A stretch of 64,000 nucleotides of DNA from Astragalus membranaceus (lineage: Eukaryota > Streptophyta > Magnoliopsida > Fabales > Fabaceae): positions 60,476,778-60,540,777 of the forward strand of contig CM076848.1 in NCBI GenBank assembly GCA_039519185.1, read 5' to 3'. The notes beneath the pieces were generated by a model that was not told the origin of the DNA, ran no database searches, and saw only the letters and a list, made by a program, of their open reading frames with translations. This document shows, one piece after another, positions 34,664 through 46,395 of the stretch. The translations under genes and the position numbers were made by a program. The stretch's first letter is position 1. The number at the start of each line of letters is the position of its first letter.

Positions 34664-34799
34664 AGGGTTCTTGTTGGGATCTATTTTGCTAAAAGGTTAC
34701 TTAGAGCTACTAAAACAAGAGTTTAGTGGAGGCTAATAGAAAATTTAGAGGGAAAAAACTCGTTTTTTTTTTGTGTCCAAATGAAATGAAACAAAGCTC

Positions 34800-34807
34800 T
34801 ATTTATA
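34800..34807 (-). promoter_or_regulatory. TATA box of the Harbinger ORF1 gene
   Basis: The minus strand reads CTCTATAAATAGAG, a canonical TATA motif about 140 bp before the ORF1 start codon and inside the element's end. Confidence 0.65.
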
Positions 34808-35092
34808 GAGAAAAAAAAATTATGAATTTTGGTGAAAAAAAAATTAAAAAAAAATATTTTACTATCAAATAATTGAGCACAAGTAATTTAGATGAGATAG
34901 AAAATCTGAAAATCCAAACAACCAATCAGATGAAGACACTTACAGCGCGCGGGTCCCATTTCTGCAGGTTTCAACTAGTTGAATTTTTTCAACACTTGTG
35001 AATCCACGTATGATTCAACAAGTGGTTTAAATGACCATTGCAACAATTCAACTGTTGAATTTTTTTTCAACACCCCACTGTACGTGGTCTAA

Positions 35093-35593
35093 TAGTGAAT
35101 GATAGTTTAGTTTCTAAGTTTAATACCATGTCCAGTTTAGTTTCTAAGTTTACACCTCTTCTCTTATTTAGTCTACAAGCTATATGAAAATATTTAAGTT
35201 GTCCCTAAAGTTTGTAATGTCGGACAAATTACTCTCAAAGTTTTATAAGTAGACAACTAATGAGACACATTTCTTAAATTTTTAGTGAGACTCATTTCTA
35301 TTTAGGAGTTTATTTTTATTTAATTGTCAAAGCTAAAAGAGTTGGGAGGTCTAATTGCAAAATTGTAAACATAAGAGGGTCAAAATACCCAAAATATAAT
35401 CATAAGAGGCACAACATGAATGTAACGGAGAATTAAGGAAGAGTACAATGAAGATTCAATGTTTGTTCCCCCTCACACTCTCTGTACTTGTAATTTGTAA
35501 TGTTTTTAACGCGTGCAACAAGCCTTTGCACCAAATAATAAAAAGTGTAGGTCAGGCGTCACATGACTAATTAAGAAACGTCAAATATATTTA
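35093..35593. other. Intergenic, no gene seen
   Basis: AT-rich spacer between the Harbinger element and the long-TIR element. The words TTTAGTTTCTAAGTTTA are duplicated near 35108 and 35137. Confidence 0.6.
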
Positions 35594-36951
35594 AGGCTTA
35601 AATAGTTATTACCCCGACAAATATCTTCATTATCCAGATACCCTCTGCAAAAAAAAGAAGGAAAAAGATTTAAAAAACACCTTGTAAAATGTAACGTTAT
35701 CCAGTCACTCGCTGCTGTTAACTTTTCTGTTAAAAAAATGTAAAATGTAAATTTATCCAGTTACCCCCTGACGTCAGTGCCACGTGTCACCATATTATTG
35801 GGCCTCTGTGACACGTGGCACTGACATGCCACGTCAGCATTTATGTCACCACTGCCATGTGGCACTGACATGTGCCACGTCAGCAACCAATGTATGGCTG
35901 CCACGTGGCACTGACTTGGCTAAGTGGGATATTGTGTGTTACTTAAAAAATCAAAGTTTTTGCAGTGGATGGGTATTAAACTCGTGACCTGGTGGTGGTT
36001 GGGCGTCTAATTACCACTAGGCCACCACATGATTTGTGTTTTTAAACACAACTACAAATATATATTACATCATTATTTTCTTCTTCTTCTTCTTCCTACA
36101 GATTTGTTTCTTCTTCTTCTTTTCGCGTAACCTTCTGCAAAACGAAAAGGAAAATCAGATTTAAACGAAATCAGAAACGTTTTCCATTAAATCTTCAAAA
36201 ACGAAATCTTCAAAAACGTTTTCCATTAAATCTTCAAAAACGAAATCTGGAAAGAAACGTTTTCCTTCAATCTTCAAAAACGCATCTTCCATTAAAACGA
36301 ATCTGAAGAACGAAGAAGATGATGATTATTTGTTGGAAAGATTCATTTTTTTTCCAATTCGATCTTCGATTTTCGTTTTGTTCCCAATTCGAATCTGAAG
36401 AACGAAGAAAATGATGATTATTTGTTGGATCCAGATCTGATTTAACGTAGAAGATGAGTCAGGATCTAGATCTGATTTTTATGTAATATATATTGGTAGT
36501 TGTGTTTAAAAACACAAATCATGTTGTGGCCTAGTGGTAATTGGACGCCCCAACCACCACCAGGTCACGAGTTCAACACCCATCTTCCTACAAAACTTTT
36601 ATTTTTTAGTAACAAGGGTGCCTCCACTTGCCAAGTGTGTGCCACGTGGCAGCCATTCATTGGTTGCTGACGTGGCACATGTCAGTGCCACGTGGTCCAG
36701 GTGACATAGATGCTGACGTGGCATGTCAGTGCCACGTGTCACAGAGGCCCAATAATATGGTGACACGTGGCACTGACGTCAGGGGGGTAACTGAATAAAG
36801 TTACATTTTACATTTTTTTAACAGAAAAGTTAACAACAGGGGGTAACTGGATAACATTACATTTTACAAGGTGTTTTTTAAACCTCTTTTTTTTGCAGGG
36901 GGTAACTGGATAATGAGGATATTTGCAGGGGGGTAATAACTATTTAAGCCT
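35594..36951. mobile_element. Fold-back element with very long terminal inverted repeats (Mutator-like)
   Basis: The outer ends AGGCTTAAATAGTTATTACC and its complement lie at 35594 and 36951, flanked by the 7-bp repeat ATATTTA (35587-35593, 36952-36958). Inverted similarity extends about 470 bp inward on each side and includes many GCCACGTGGCAC and GACGTCAG words. The non-inverted core (about 36065-36480) is TTC-rich, with no coding frame. The arms contain tRNA-like boxes. The long arms suggest a Mutator-type MITE, although its target duplication would normally be 9 bp. Confidence 0.82.
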
Positions 36952-36958
36952 ATATTTA

Positions 36959-37985
36959 ATGACATGAATTAAACCGACAACATTGACTGAAGGCATTTTT
37001 GAATGGAGAGAATCCAGATCCAACGTACCGAGGTTGAAAAAGACTCAAACATAAAGATTAAAATGCATCAATTGAAATGAATAACTCGACCTCACTGCTC
37101 GGCAGAGCGACCATTCCAAGCAACCTTCTCATTCCACCCTTGGGCGATCAAGGTACATATCAACTAATAACTCGAACAATGTCTAAAAAACAAAAAACTT
37201 TCATAATTGGGATGAAAATGAATAAATGGGTCATCATTGAAGTAAAAAAGAGAAATATTTAGCAAAACGATATCGGATGACATTTGTACTTTATGGTTTC
37301 TCGTAACACGTTCACTGACGTCTTATTCACTACGACGACACTCGTAACGATCACAGACACGACAAAGATTACAAAGATATGACGTTGGAGGTGGGATGGT
37401 GAATGATCGAATGGTACCAACAAAATTGGACCATATGGGTGTGGTGTTATGTTTTTATGGAGAACGTGTAGTCCTTGGGGTCTAATAAACAAACCTAATA
37501 TAGATACTTATCTTTTCATTCTACGTGGATGGGTCTCAATTAATCGTGCCATGTAAGCATTCCCTTTGACAAAAAACCCGCCACGTAAGCCAAACTGACG
37601 AAGTTAGAAAACTGAGTTAAGCACAAGGACAAAAGTGACTAACCAACAATAAATTAGACATTTCTTTGCTAGGACCACAATGGGCGAAAAAGCTCTACTT
37701 CAAGAAATTTAACACTGCTATATGCCAAAAGCTGAATTCGAACTCAAAACTTTGATTAAGGTGGAAAAGACTCCTACCATCTCGTTAAACGATCTCGTTC
37801 AAACGATGTTGAGTAGAAACTAAAGTCATTTGTTATAAAAAGAAACTAAAGCGATTACATTACAAAATACACTTTCAGAAACCGAAATAGTTATTTACCC
37901 TTTATATTTAACTTATCAAAGTTGTGGTAGGAGAAGGAAACTCCAAAACCAAAAACCAAAAAAAAAACAACAAAGGGTCCAAACA
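36959..37985. other. Intergenic region and likely promoter side of the DUF707 gene
   Basis: No gene seen. Short frames at 37077-37262 and 37259-37492 lack any recognisable features. The last 100 bp before 37990 would contain the DUF707 promoter. No clear TATA box stands out. Confidence 0.5.
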
Positions 37986-37999
37986 AACAAACGCTAGAA

Positions 38000-39312
38000 C
38001 GTGACCCTGCTGTTACCAAAACTCAGAAAGATCTTGTTTGGTAGTGCTCATAAACCCGAAGAAGATTCAATTGGTCATTTATTTGTGACTGCCGCCGGTG
38101 ACTCTTCTGTGTCTTCCACGTTTCTTTCCACTCCTCCGACAACTTCATCTACCAATCTCCCCCTCCTTCCAGCTCAGCAGTTCAGGTGTTGTTTTTCTCA
38201 GTTTTTTCGCTCAAAAACTTTCCGTCTTTGCTTAGATCTTCATCTTGGCCTCTCCATTCCTGGTACGTTTTCAGTTTCTACAATTGATTCTTTCTGCAGT
38301 TTCAAAATCGATAAACCCCAAACAGGGGTTAACCGAACCTCTTGTAACTTCATCTCCTTTTCCCCATCTTTCGGGAAAAGAAATTTCAAAAAGGGGTTGT
38401 ATTTTATGATCTTTTGTTACAGTATATTTGATTAATAAATCGAGTTTATGATGGCTAGTTCAATTATATAGTGCTGGAGAATTGTGCTTGTTTGGATTTA
38501 GTTTATTTTGCTTCCAAAAAGGTTTATCATTAATTTCTCAATAGAGATATTTTACTTGAAAACCTTTTTCTTGATGTATAATCGGATAATCTAAAAATGG
38601 CAAGTTTTGTATATTTTCTTTCTTTGTTTCCGTTTATTTGAATCTTTTGATGGCAGCTTCTATATTTTGTAATTGAGAAGATACTAATTTGGGGTTCTTA
38701 TCCTTTGTATTGCTTATCATCTTTTTGTCAAAAGAGATCACATGAGTTGCTTAGCCTGTTCAGCTATTTTCGGATGTTATTGAGGAAAAGGGCATGGTTT
38801 CTCGCATATGGTTCATTTATTTATTCTTTTTCAACTAGGGCTGCTTGCTAAATTTGGTTCCCTTTCTGTTGCTTTTAGGAAACTCTAACTTCAACAATTG
38901 TCATTTAATATGTTGCCAAAGTTCAACAAAATTCACTGTGATCAGTTGCTTTGTCACTTGTTTTGTGTATTACCTTAATTAAATGGAAGTAAACTAACTT
39001 GACTGTGAATCCCACTGGCATATTCATGATTTGGGCTGATATAGGGGGATACTGTATTCCAAACAGTATAATCTTTTGCTCTCAATATTATCCGTTTTGC
39101 TCTTTATGACTTTGGGGTTTGAACTATTATTATCGGGTTATGTTTATTAATGTTTTTTTTTTCTTTCTTTGTTCCTTCAACAGGGGTTTTTATTCTTTTA
39201 AGCAAACATATTTTTCTCTTATACGGAGGATATATATTCCAGTTGATATATAGTGAAGAGTGACTTCTGCATATAGTTTTATGAGCATACAGCTAGAGAA
39301 GATCCGATATAG
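38000..39312 (+). other. 5' UTR of the DUF707 gene with a first intron
   Basis: A pyrimidine-rich leader (about 38000-38262) ends CCATTCCTG before GTACGTTTTC. A matching acceptor TTCAACAG lies at 39176-39183. The leader continues to the ATG at 39313. The open frame at 38001-38435 crosses the donor and is not taken as protein. The intron of about 920 bp is T-rich, as expected. Exon borders are inferred from splice signals. Confidence 0.6.
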
Positions 39313-42300
39313 ATGGGGATCATTACTCGCAGGTCTGATCATTGCTGATCCCTATCTTGGTTATTCTTTTTGTTCTGAGAAATGCTCTGTATGCTAGTTA
39401 ATGTCAATAAATCCACTCAAGTAACATTTCTGTTCATTGGCTGCAGTTCTACCACTAGAAAACCAAGTGAGATTATGAGGCTTATTGTGACAACTTTTAT
39501 TGGAATAGTTTTTGGCTTCTTTGTAGGAGTATCATTTCCAACATTGTCTTTATCAAAGGTGCAGATTGCAGACTTAGGAACTTCTCGCTCTTTATGGTTT
39601 ACATTTCGTTGCAGTAAATTTTTGTCAGTGGTTTTTTTGTTATTGGACTAAATAAACCAAATGCTAATAAATAGTGCATAACAATTTGCAGTTCACTCTC
39701 CCATCTGGATTGCTTCCCTCGATTGATCTCTCTTACATTGAAGACAGATATACAAGTCGCAGTGCTTGGTCTTTTATAAACAAGAGTCGCAGAAATTCTC
39801 CGCCAAATCACTTATCAAATGATACATCGAAGGTAAACATTGTATCCTGTCAGCATTATCAAGGACATTTTGAGTTCCTGGGTATACGGATCATGGTAGT
39901 TTATGACTATGCCTTCTATGGTTAAGAGGGAAAAAGATAATAGGCCTTCTACTACAAGTTCTCATTACAGTGACATTTTCATATGCTTGTTTGTTTATCG
40001 TTAATTAACTATCGATAAGGGCTTCCTAAAATGATATTGTTTTATATAATATTAGGAAAATAGCTACTTATAGTCTGTATATTGATCAATCACTTGTTCA
40101 TTATTTTCTTGTGTCTTTACAGATTTGGGTTCCATCAAATCCAAGAGGAGCAGAAAGTTTACCTCCCGGCATTGTTGAAGCTGAGTCAGACTTATATTTG
40201 CGTAGATTGTGGGGTAAACCCAGTGAGGTGTGTATCCTAAAACAGTTTATAGGCTCAATGTGGCTATAAACTCCAAATGTCATAAGAAAGCTACCTTATA
40301 TTTTTCTTCCATTTTTTTGAGGTAGGGAGGGAGATTGAAGCATATATAGCCTGTTAACTGTTATACCATAGAAAATGAAACTAGCAAACGAAGTCTTGCA
40401 TATATATATATATATTTGGCTAGATTATTTGCTTGCTTATGTTAAGGAAAACATATAAACTTTAAGTGGACAAAGCATTTAATTACGTTGTTACTTGCAG
40501 GATTTAACGTCCACGCCAAAGTACCTTGTAACCTTCACTGTTGGATATGATCAGAAACTTAATATTGATGCAGCTGTGAAAAAGGTTTCACTTAGTCTCT
40601 TCCTCTCAGTTTATGGGTGCTTGCTGATGTGTCTTTTAACTAAATAAATATTTTCTTGAGCAGTTTTCAGAGAACTTCACAATCCTTCTATTTCATTATG
40701 ATGGCCGTACAAATGAATGGGATGAGTTTGAATGGTCAAAGAAGGCTATTCACGTGAGTGCTCACAAACAGACCAAATGGTAAGAAGCCACAATGTGTTA
40801 ATACCTATTACTAGTGTTTATCTAATTAAAAGTGATTTGCTATGCTGAATTTTATATCTATGAGTTTTTACCTTCTTAGGTGGTATGCTAAGCGGTTTTT
40901 GCATCCTGACATTGTGGCACCATATGACTATATATTTATATGGGATGAAGACCTGGGCGTTGAACATTTTAATGCCGAAGAGTGAGTATTTATTGCGGGG
41001 AGGATTTTCTTTTGGGTTAAAGTTTGAATATTTTCATATACCCCCTTGTTTCAAATGCAGGTACTTAAGACTGGTGAAGAAGCATGGCTTGGAGATTTCA
41101 CAGCCTGGTTTGGAACCCAATAAAGGGTTGACATGGCAAATGACAAAAAGGAGAGGCGATAAAGAAGTCCACAAGTAAGAATGCTTAGAGCCCCATACCA
41201 GTTTCTCGTGGTTCATGTTTTTTTAATTGAATTTGCATTAACTACTTAGTTTCTTGAATTTATATTAGAGTGACGGAGGAGAAACCGGGATGGTGTTCTG
41301 ATCCTCATTTGCCTCCTTGTGCGGCGTAAGTAACCACTGATGTATTAACCTTGTATTATATGGTCTACCGAGCTGTATCTAATTGTGTGTTCTCTCTGTC
41401 ATATTAATGCAGGTTTGTTGAGATTATGGCTCCAGTCTTCTCGCGAGATGCATGGCGTTGCGTGTGGCATATGATTCAGGTTCAATAGTTAATCCAAGTT
41501 AATTTAAAAGATTCACACTAGTTATTTATTTAATGATTCTGTATTATACACCTAAAAAATTATAATTGCACAACTGTTGGCATTGCAGAATGACTTGGTC
41601 CATGGGTGGGGTCTTGATTTTGCTGTTAGAAGATGCGTTGAGGTGAGTTTGTTCTGTCAATTTCTAAAATCAGCTAATTTCTTGATTATTTGCAACCAAA
41701 TGGTGAATTAAACTACCCATTTTACTTCCTGTTATAGCCTGCGCATGAGAAGATTGGAGTTGTTGATTCTCAATGGATTGTTCACCAAGGTGTTCCCACA
41801 CTAGGGAATCAGGTAATATGTTTGGCATGGTTTAATAGTTTAACAAACTCATGAATGATGCCTTAAATGCTCATCAATTTTCCTGTTATTTGCAGGGTAA
41901 ATCAGAAACTGGGAAAGCACCTTGGCTGGGGGTATGTTTCATATTGTTTGACTTCTTTGCATGATTTGAAAGTGTATTTAAGTAATCCATCCTTTTCGAA
42001 TATAAGAAAAAAATATTACCTCACACCCTTTAAGAAAATTAGTTAACCTCATTTAATTTTCTTAAAATAATAAAAAAGGAATTGCATCTCCCAAATTACT
42101 CCTCACAGGAACTTGTTTCCCAGGAGTAAAAGGGCTTATTGAAAAGCGAAACATAAATTAATTGAAGGTTATTTTAGGAATGATGTCATTAAATGAAGTG
42201 TAGTTAGTTAGAATTTGTTTATATTTTGGGTCATCAAACATAGTTTGTTTTGCTTATATTCGAAACTGGAGTAGTAATCAACAAGGTGTCATGTAGTGTA

Positions 42301-42461
42301 TGTTTGTGATATGAAATTGGTTGATGTTTTCACATTATTGGTGGCAGGTAAGGGAGAGGTGTAGGAGGGAGTGGACCATGTTCCAGAGTCGGTTAGCGAA
42401 TGCAGAAAACGAGTATTTCAAGTCTGCGGGTATTGATATGTCTAATTCCACTGCTCATTAG
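39313..42461 (+). CDS. DUF707 family protein (14 coding exons)
   Basis: Exons joined by GT/AG: 39313-39332, 39447-39558, 39692-39832, 40123-40227, 40501-40584, 40664-40779, 40880-40981, 41061-41174, 41269-41325, 41413-41479, 41589-41642, 41738-41812, 41896-41931, 42348-42461. They sum to 1197 nt, 398 codons plus stop, with no frame break. The start MGIITRS and the early hydrophobic segment (LIVTTFIGIVFGFFVGVSFP) indicate a type II membrane anchor. The PF05212 (DUF707) body follows: KYLVTFTVGYDQK, ILLFHYDGRTNEWD, DYIFIWDEDLGVEH, FVEIMAPVFSRDAWRCVWHM and HGWGLDFAVRRC. Length and layout match the Arabidopsis homologues. Such proteins are likely Golgi-located and glycosyltransferase-like, but their reaction is unproven. 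The gene looks fully functional. Confidence 0.95.
41984..42274. mobile_element. MITE-like insertion in the last intron of the DUF707 gene
   Basis: TCCATCCTTTTCGAATATAAG on the left and CTTATATTCGAAACTGGAGTA on the right are inverted partners of about 21 bp, enclosing AT-rich non-coding DNA. The last intron (416 bp) is the longest in the coding part, consistent with an insertion. Exact ends and duplication are unclear. Confidence 0.6.
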
Positions 42462-42720
42462 AGGACAGCGATCCAAGTTGACTTGTATACAGCTATGCGT
42501 AGACCCCCTCCTCTTAATTTTCTTCCCATGTAACATTTATTGCATAGAGTCCTTGATAGGGATCAAACTTTATTTCCATGTAGAATTTAAGAGCTGAAAG
42601 AGAAGAGAATTCATATTGCGTTTTTCTTCTTGAGGAAAAACTGTAGGGGTTTGTAATATTGATGTATTGTAGTCTATCCATGGAGTAATAATATCGTAGA
42701 ATCTACTCCATTTTTCTCTA
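42462..42720 (+). other. 3' UTR of the DUF707 gene
   Basis: After TAG at 42459-42461 the sequence turns T-rich, with AATAATATCG near 42684 as a possible poly(A) signal. Confidence 0.45.
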
Positions 42721-43787
42721 TCCCTTCACCCTGCACCCTTTTCTGCCTCACCATGTGGTCGGGGCATCAGGCTTCTGCCTAGATTTAGTTACAATGTGAA
42801 TATATGGATGTTGTTCATAGCTCTGTGATAATGGTTGGTGTTTGTTAGAATGGGTGGTGAAGGGAGGGTGGACTATAATGTGGACTATAATGTGTACGCA
42901 ATCGCGAGTATGGAATAAGTTTCACAACAGTTGGGCAGTATAGAAGCCCATACATTTCACTTGCTCAGGTTCGGCTAAGAAACAACCTGGGGCCATTTGG
43001 CCTTCAAATACGTAAAATTCTGGACTTTTCCGTCTTTCCTCCTGATCCAACTTTGTGGGTATTTGGTTTCAGTTCTGCGATGCCTCCTACTTTTCTCGTT
43101 GGTGGAACTGGTTTACGGTTGCGGTTCACTTGGGTTTCCGGTGGTTCAGTCATATGGTGATGGTTGTGTAGGGTTTATGTTAAGATATTCCCCTTTTCTA
43201 GTCACCTTGGTCCTCATATTAAAAAAAAGGGCAATAACATTTGAAATTATTTTTGTTGAAATTAATGTATTGTTGTATAAGGAGTAATTCTCAAAATTTC
43301 TTTACATAGCCCTAGCAATTATAACTAAATTACAGTGTTCAAAACAAGTCAAGTGATGTGGAAGCCTTCGAAAACGAACTTAACATGTAGGGTCACATAT
43401 CCAATACGTGTTAGATTAGCAAGTCATAGTCATGGAAGTGTATATGGATACAAAATTGCAAGCAAAAAAATCATATAGAGATGTTATTATTAATAGAAAG
43501 ATGGCCACTGATGACTGGTTGAAGAAGGATTACGCGGACCCAACCGGACGGAAATCTAGAAACCTCGGAGTCTCCATTTGAAGGGTTAGGATGCATGCCA
43601 CCAGTCACAACCACTATGGCAACCGCATAGCTCCGTGGACACGTGGCTTTCTTAAACTTACTCTATTTGTGGTGATGAAAGTGTCAATTTTTATTTGTTT
43701 TTTTTCACCTCAAACCACTACACGTGTCGACACGCGTATATTTCTGTAGTTAGGATATGTGATTGTGACCATATATTATTATATGAG

Positions 43788-43790
<3 letters not shown>
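42721..43790. other. Intergenic between DUF707 and RING genes
   Basis: A frame of 96 codons at 42997-43287 is hydrophobic and unassigned. No convincing coding signal. This interval would carry the RING gene promoter, including ACACGTGTCGAC, a G-box-like ACGT core, at about 43719. Confidence 0.45.

Positions 43791-43828
<38 letters not shown>
43791..43828. repeat. (TA)n microsatellite upstream of the RING gene
   Basis: A pure TA run of nearly 20 units, ending about 135 bp before the chosen start codon. Confidence 0.95.
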
Positions 43829-43833
<5 letters not shown>

Positions 43834-43964
43834 GGTTTAATTAATGTTTTGTTGTAATGTTATGTATGTTTGGCTATTGTTGCCTTGTTCTGTCTCTTCT
43901 GGTTCTGGGTCTCATTGCATTCTCTAATTATTTTTTTTGCCTTCCTCTGCTGAATTTGAGAACT

Positions 43965-44381
43965 ATGGGTCTCTCAAATTTTACTTGTCCAGCAGAAGGG
44001 GTGCTACCCATACTTGTGATGAACACAGTTTTATCTGTGGCTCTGTTAAAGAACATGTTCAGATCTATGCTTGAAGTAGTTGGCGGCAATCCAACCACTT
44101 CCTCGTATTCTCCAAATATTGAACAAGAGTGGACTTATGAGAATTCAAGAGAAAGGAGGGTGTCAATAACCAAGTACAAGTCCCTGTGTCACAATAGTAG
44201 CAGTAGCTGTAGTGGATTGAAAGGGACAGCTATGGTTGAGTGTTGTGTGTGTTTGTGTGGTTTTGAAGCAAATCAAGAGGTGAGCGAATTGCCTTGCAAG
44301 CATTTCTTCCATAGAGGTTGCTTAGATAAATGGTTTGATAACAAACACAGTACATGCCCTTTGTGTCGTTCCATGGACTAG
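43965..44381 (+). CDS. RING-H2 E3 ubiquitin ligase, XERICO-like
   Basis: 138 codons plus stop, single exon. The start at 43965 (MGLSNFTCPAEGVLPILVMN) was preferred over the upstream ATG at 43857. MGLSN followed by a hydrophobic helix (VLPILVMNTVLSVALLK) is the typical N-terminus of XERICO-type membrane RING proteins. The RING-H2 domain fills the C-terminus: C93-x2-C96, C111, H113, H116, C119, C131-x2-C134, all ligands present. Family members are short E3 ligases, some controlling abscisic acid levels and drought response. Length is slightly below the XERICO norm. Which member it is cannot be told. Confidence 0.9.
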   Translation: MGLSNFTCPAEGVLPILVMNTVLSVALLKNMFRSMLEVVGGNPTTSSYSPNIEQEWTYENSRERRVSITKYKSLCHNSSSSCSGLKGTAMVECCVCLCGFEANQEVSELPCKHFFHRGCLDKWFDNKHSTCPLCRSMD

Positions 44382-45729
44382 TAGTTTAGTTGTTTGGTTG
44401 GTTCTAGTTTGAGGGTTAGAGTTAATTGTAGTGAAACAAACAAATTAACGAATGTTAAAGTCTTTATTACTCCTTTCAACCAACTCTGTATCACAATTAC
44501 TCCTATGTTAAAGTCTTTATTAACTATGAACAAAATCAAAGATAACGTTACCTTTTGCCTGATTTGTAGTTAAAACTTCAAAAGGTATTTCAAATCCCTC
44601 TTTCGATTTGCATCCTTCTGCCTAATTTGTGTATGATAGTGGAAGTAAGGATAATGGGTTGGGGAATTGCCCTGATATAGTCTTATGGATGCGGATGTAA
44701 TATGAGAATGAGTAGGACGTAGATCAGGTTTCTGCAATCTTAAGTGGCTTCCCCACTTTGGGATGATGATCAGATAACTGACCTCGACCTAGTAAGGACT
44801 TTTGATTCTCTTTTAGAAAAACTTCCAAAAACTATAACTTGTTGATCACTAAACTTTGTCCTAATATCGATGTTTTTTAAGTTAACATTTGGTGTGCAAG
44901 CCTTTGAATGCCTCTTTTGTATTTTTTATTTTATTTTGCAACCAAATATATTGTAAATAAGTTTGATTATTTTGTTATAGAATTAAAACTTTAAGAAAAT
45001 GAAAGCAATCAGGATCGGAGTGAACTTTTATTTTTATGGTTGTAATGTGGCTAATGGTTAATGGTTATGAAGGAAAACATATTTATGCTCAAAAAAGTGT
45101 TTATGGGTTGATCGAGACAAATAGTCTTTTATGCACTTCATAATGAGATGTACCGGCTCAAAATTTATACCGTTTTTTGTCATTCAAGCCTATTTATTTT
45201 GAATCCTTTTGTTATGAATTTCAATTTTCCTTTTTTTGGTCATTTTCACGCTGTTTTTCTTAAATGTGATTGATCCTGATCCAGGGTGATTGAAAGAACT
45301 TTGTTTTTCGGCTCAAAAAAATGAGTAGCAAAATATATTTAATTTGACAAAAGAGTTAACAAAATGCTTCATAAAGAGTTAACATGCATTAAAAATATGA
45401 CAAAAGATTTTTTTCAACCACAACAGTTAACAAAATAGACCATTTAGGCTATCTATCATGGTGCGGATATGATACATTGCTTGCCTAACAAAATTGTGAA
45501 CAAACTGCAAGCAATGATAATTGATTCTTTTGGAACATCAAGTGATTTGAAGTGGCTTGAGTTCACAAATAAGTTCGACCTTCTTTGTAATTTAGTAGAC
45601 TAGACTTTGCTAAGGAAGCTCTCAAGTATATTTCGCAAGACACACCATGTCTCATCAAACAATATTTTCTACGAGCATGCTCATGGTTTTTTTTTAAAAA
45701 AATAAAAAATAAAAATGTAACCCATGAAT
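44382..45729. other. Intergenic, no gene seen
   Basis: AT-rich with no supported frame. The minus-strand frame at 45563-45829 crosses the edge of the next CACTA element and is chance. Confidence 0.6.
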
Positions 45730-46357
45730 CACTACAAAAAAAACACTGATTAGCGACGGACATTACATTAGCGAGGGACTTGTTGTCCCTCGCAAAAACA
45801 GTCATTAGCGAGGGAATTAGCGAGGGCATAGAGCTCTCAAATTTTTTGTCATTAGCGAGGGAATTAGCGAGGGAACTGTCCCTCGCTAATGACTGCCCTC
45901 GCTAATTCCCTCGCTAAATTTTGCTTTTTCAGATGATGGGACTCAGCGCAGGGGTTGGTAAAGGTGCAGAAATTAGCGAGGGACAGTTCCCTCGCTAATT
46001 CCCTCGCTAACGTTAACTTTTCAGATGATGAGACAGTTCCCTCGCTAATTCCCTCGCAATTTTTTTTCTTTTTTCCTTTATATCCGTTTACACCCTCACT
46101 CTTCTTTCTCACTCACTCACTCACTCACTCACTCACTCTTCACCATTCCTCTTCCCTTCCTCTTCCCCCTTCCACTTCCTCTCACACCCTTCTTCTCTCT
46201 TCACTCTTCCAACACCACCACCACCACCATCATCACCACCTCCTCTCACACTCTTCTTCTCTCTTCACTCTTCCAACACCACCACCACATACCTCCTACC
46301 ACACTCACTCACTCTCTCTTACTCTTCACCACCACCAACCCACCACCACCACTTTCA

Positions 46358-46395
<38 letters not shown>

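Larger units (their letters stand above)
31536..35089 (-). mobile_element. PIF/Harbinger transposon, apparently complete
   Basis: A 3.55-kb element flanked by TAA on both sides (31533-31535, 35090-35092), the duplication expected for PIF/Harbinger. The termini GACTATCTACAATGG and CCACTGTACGTGGTC are imperfect inverted repeats (11 of 15). Subterminal ATTCAACACC words recur at both ends. Both standard genes, the Myb-like ORF1 and the DDE transposase, are open and on the same strand, 240 bp apart. It could be autonomous. Confidence 0.92.

Noticed and set aside
38001..38435. 144-codon plus-strand frame before the DUF707 gene
   Set aside because: It crosses a good splice donor (38263) and lies in the leader; the conserved protein starts at 39313.
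43857..43964. Upstream ATG giving a 174-residue RING protein
   Set aside because: Family members begin MGLSN, which matches the ATG at 43965; the extra 36 residues are hydrophobic read-through of the leader.
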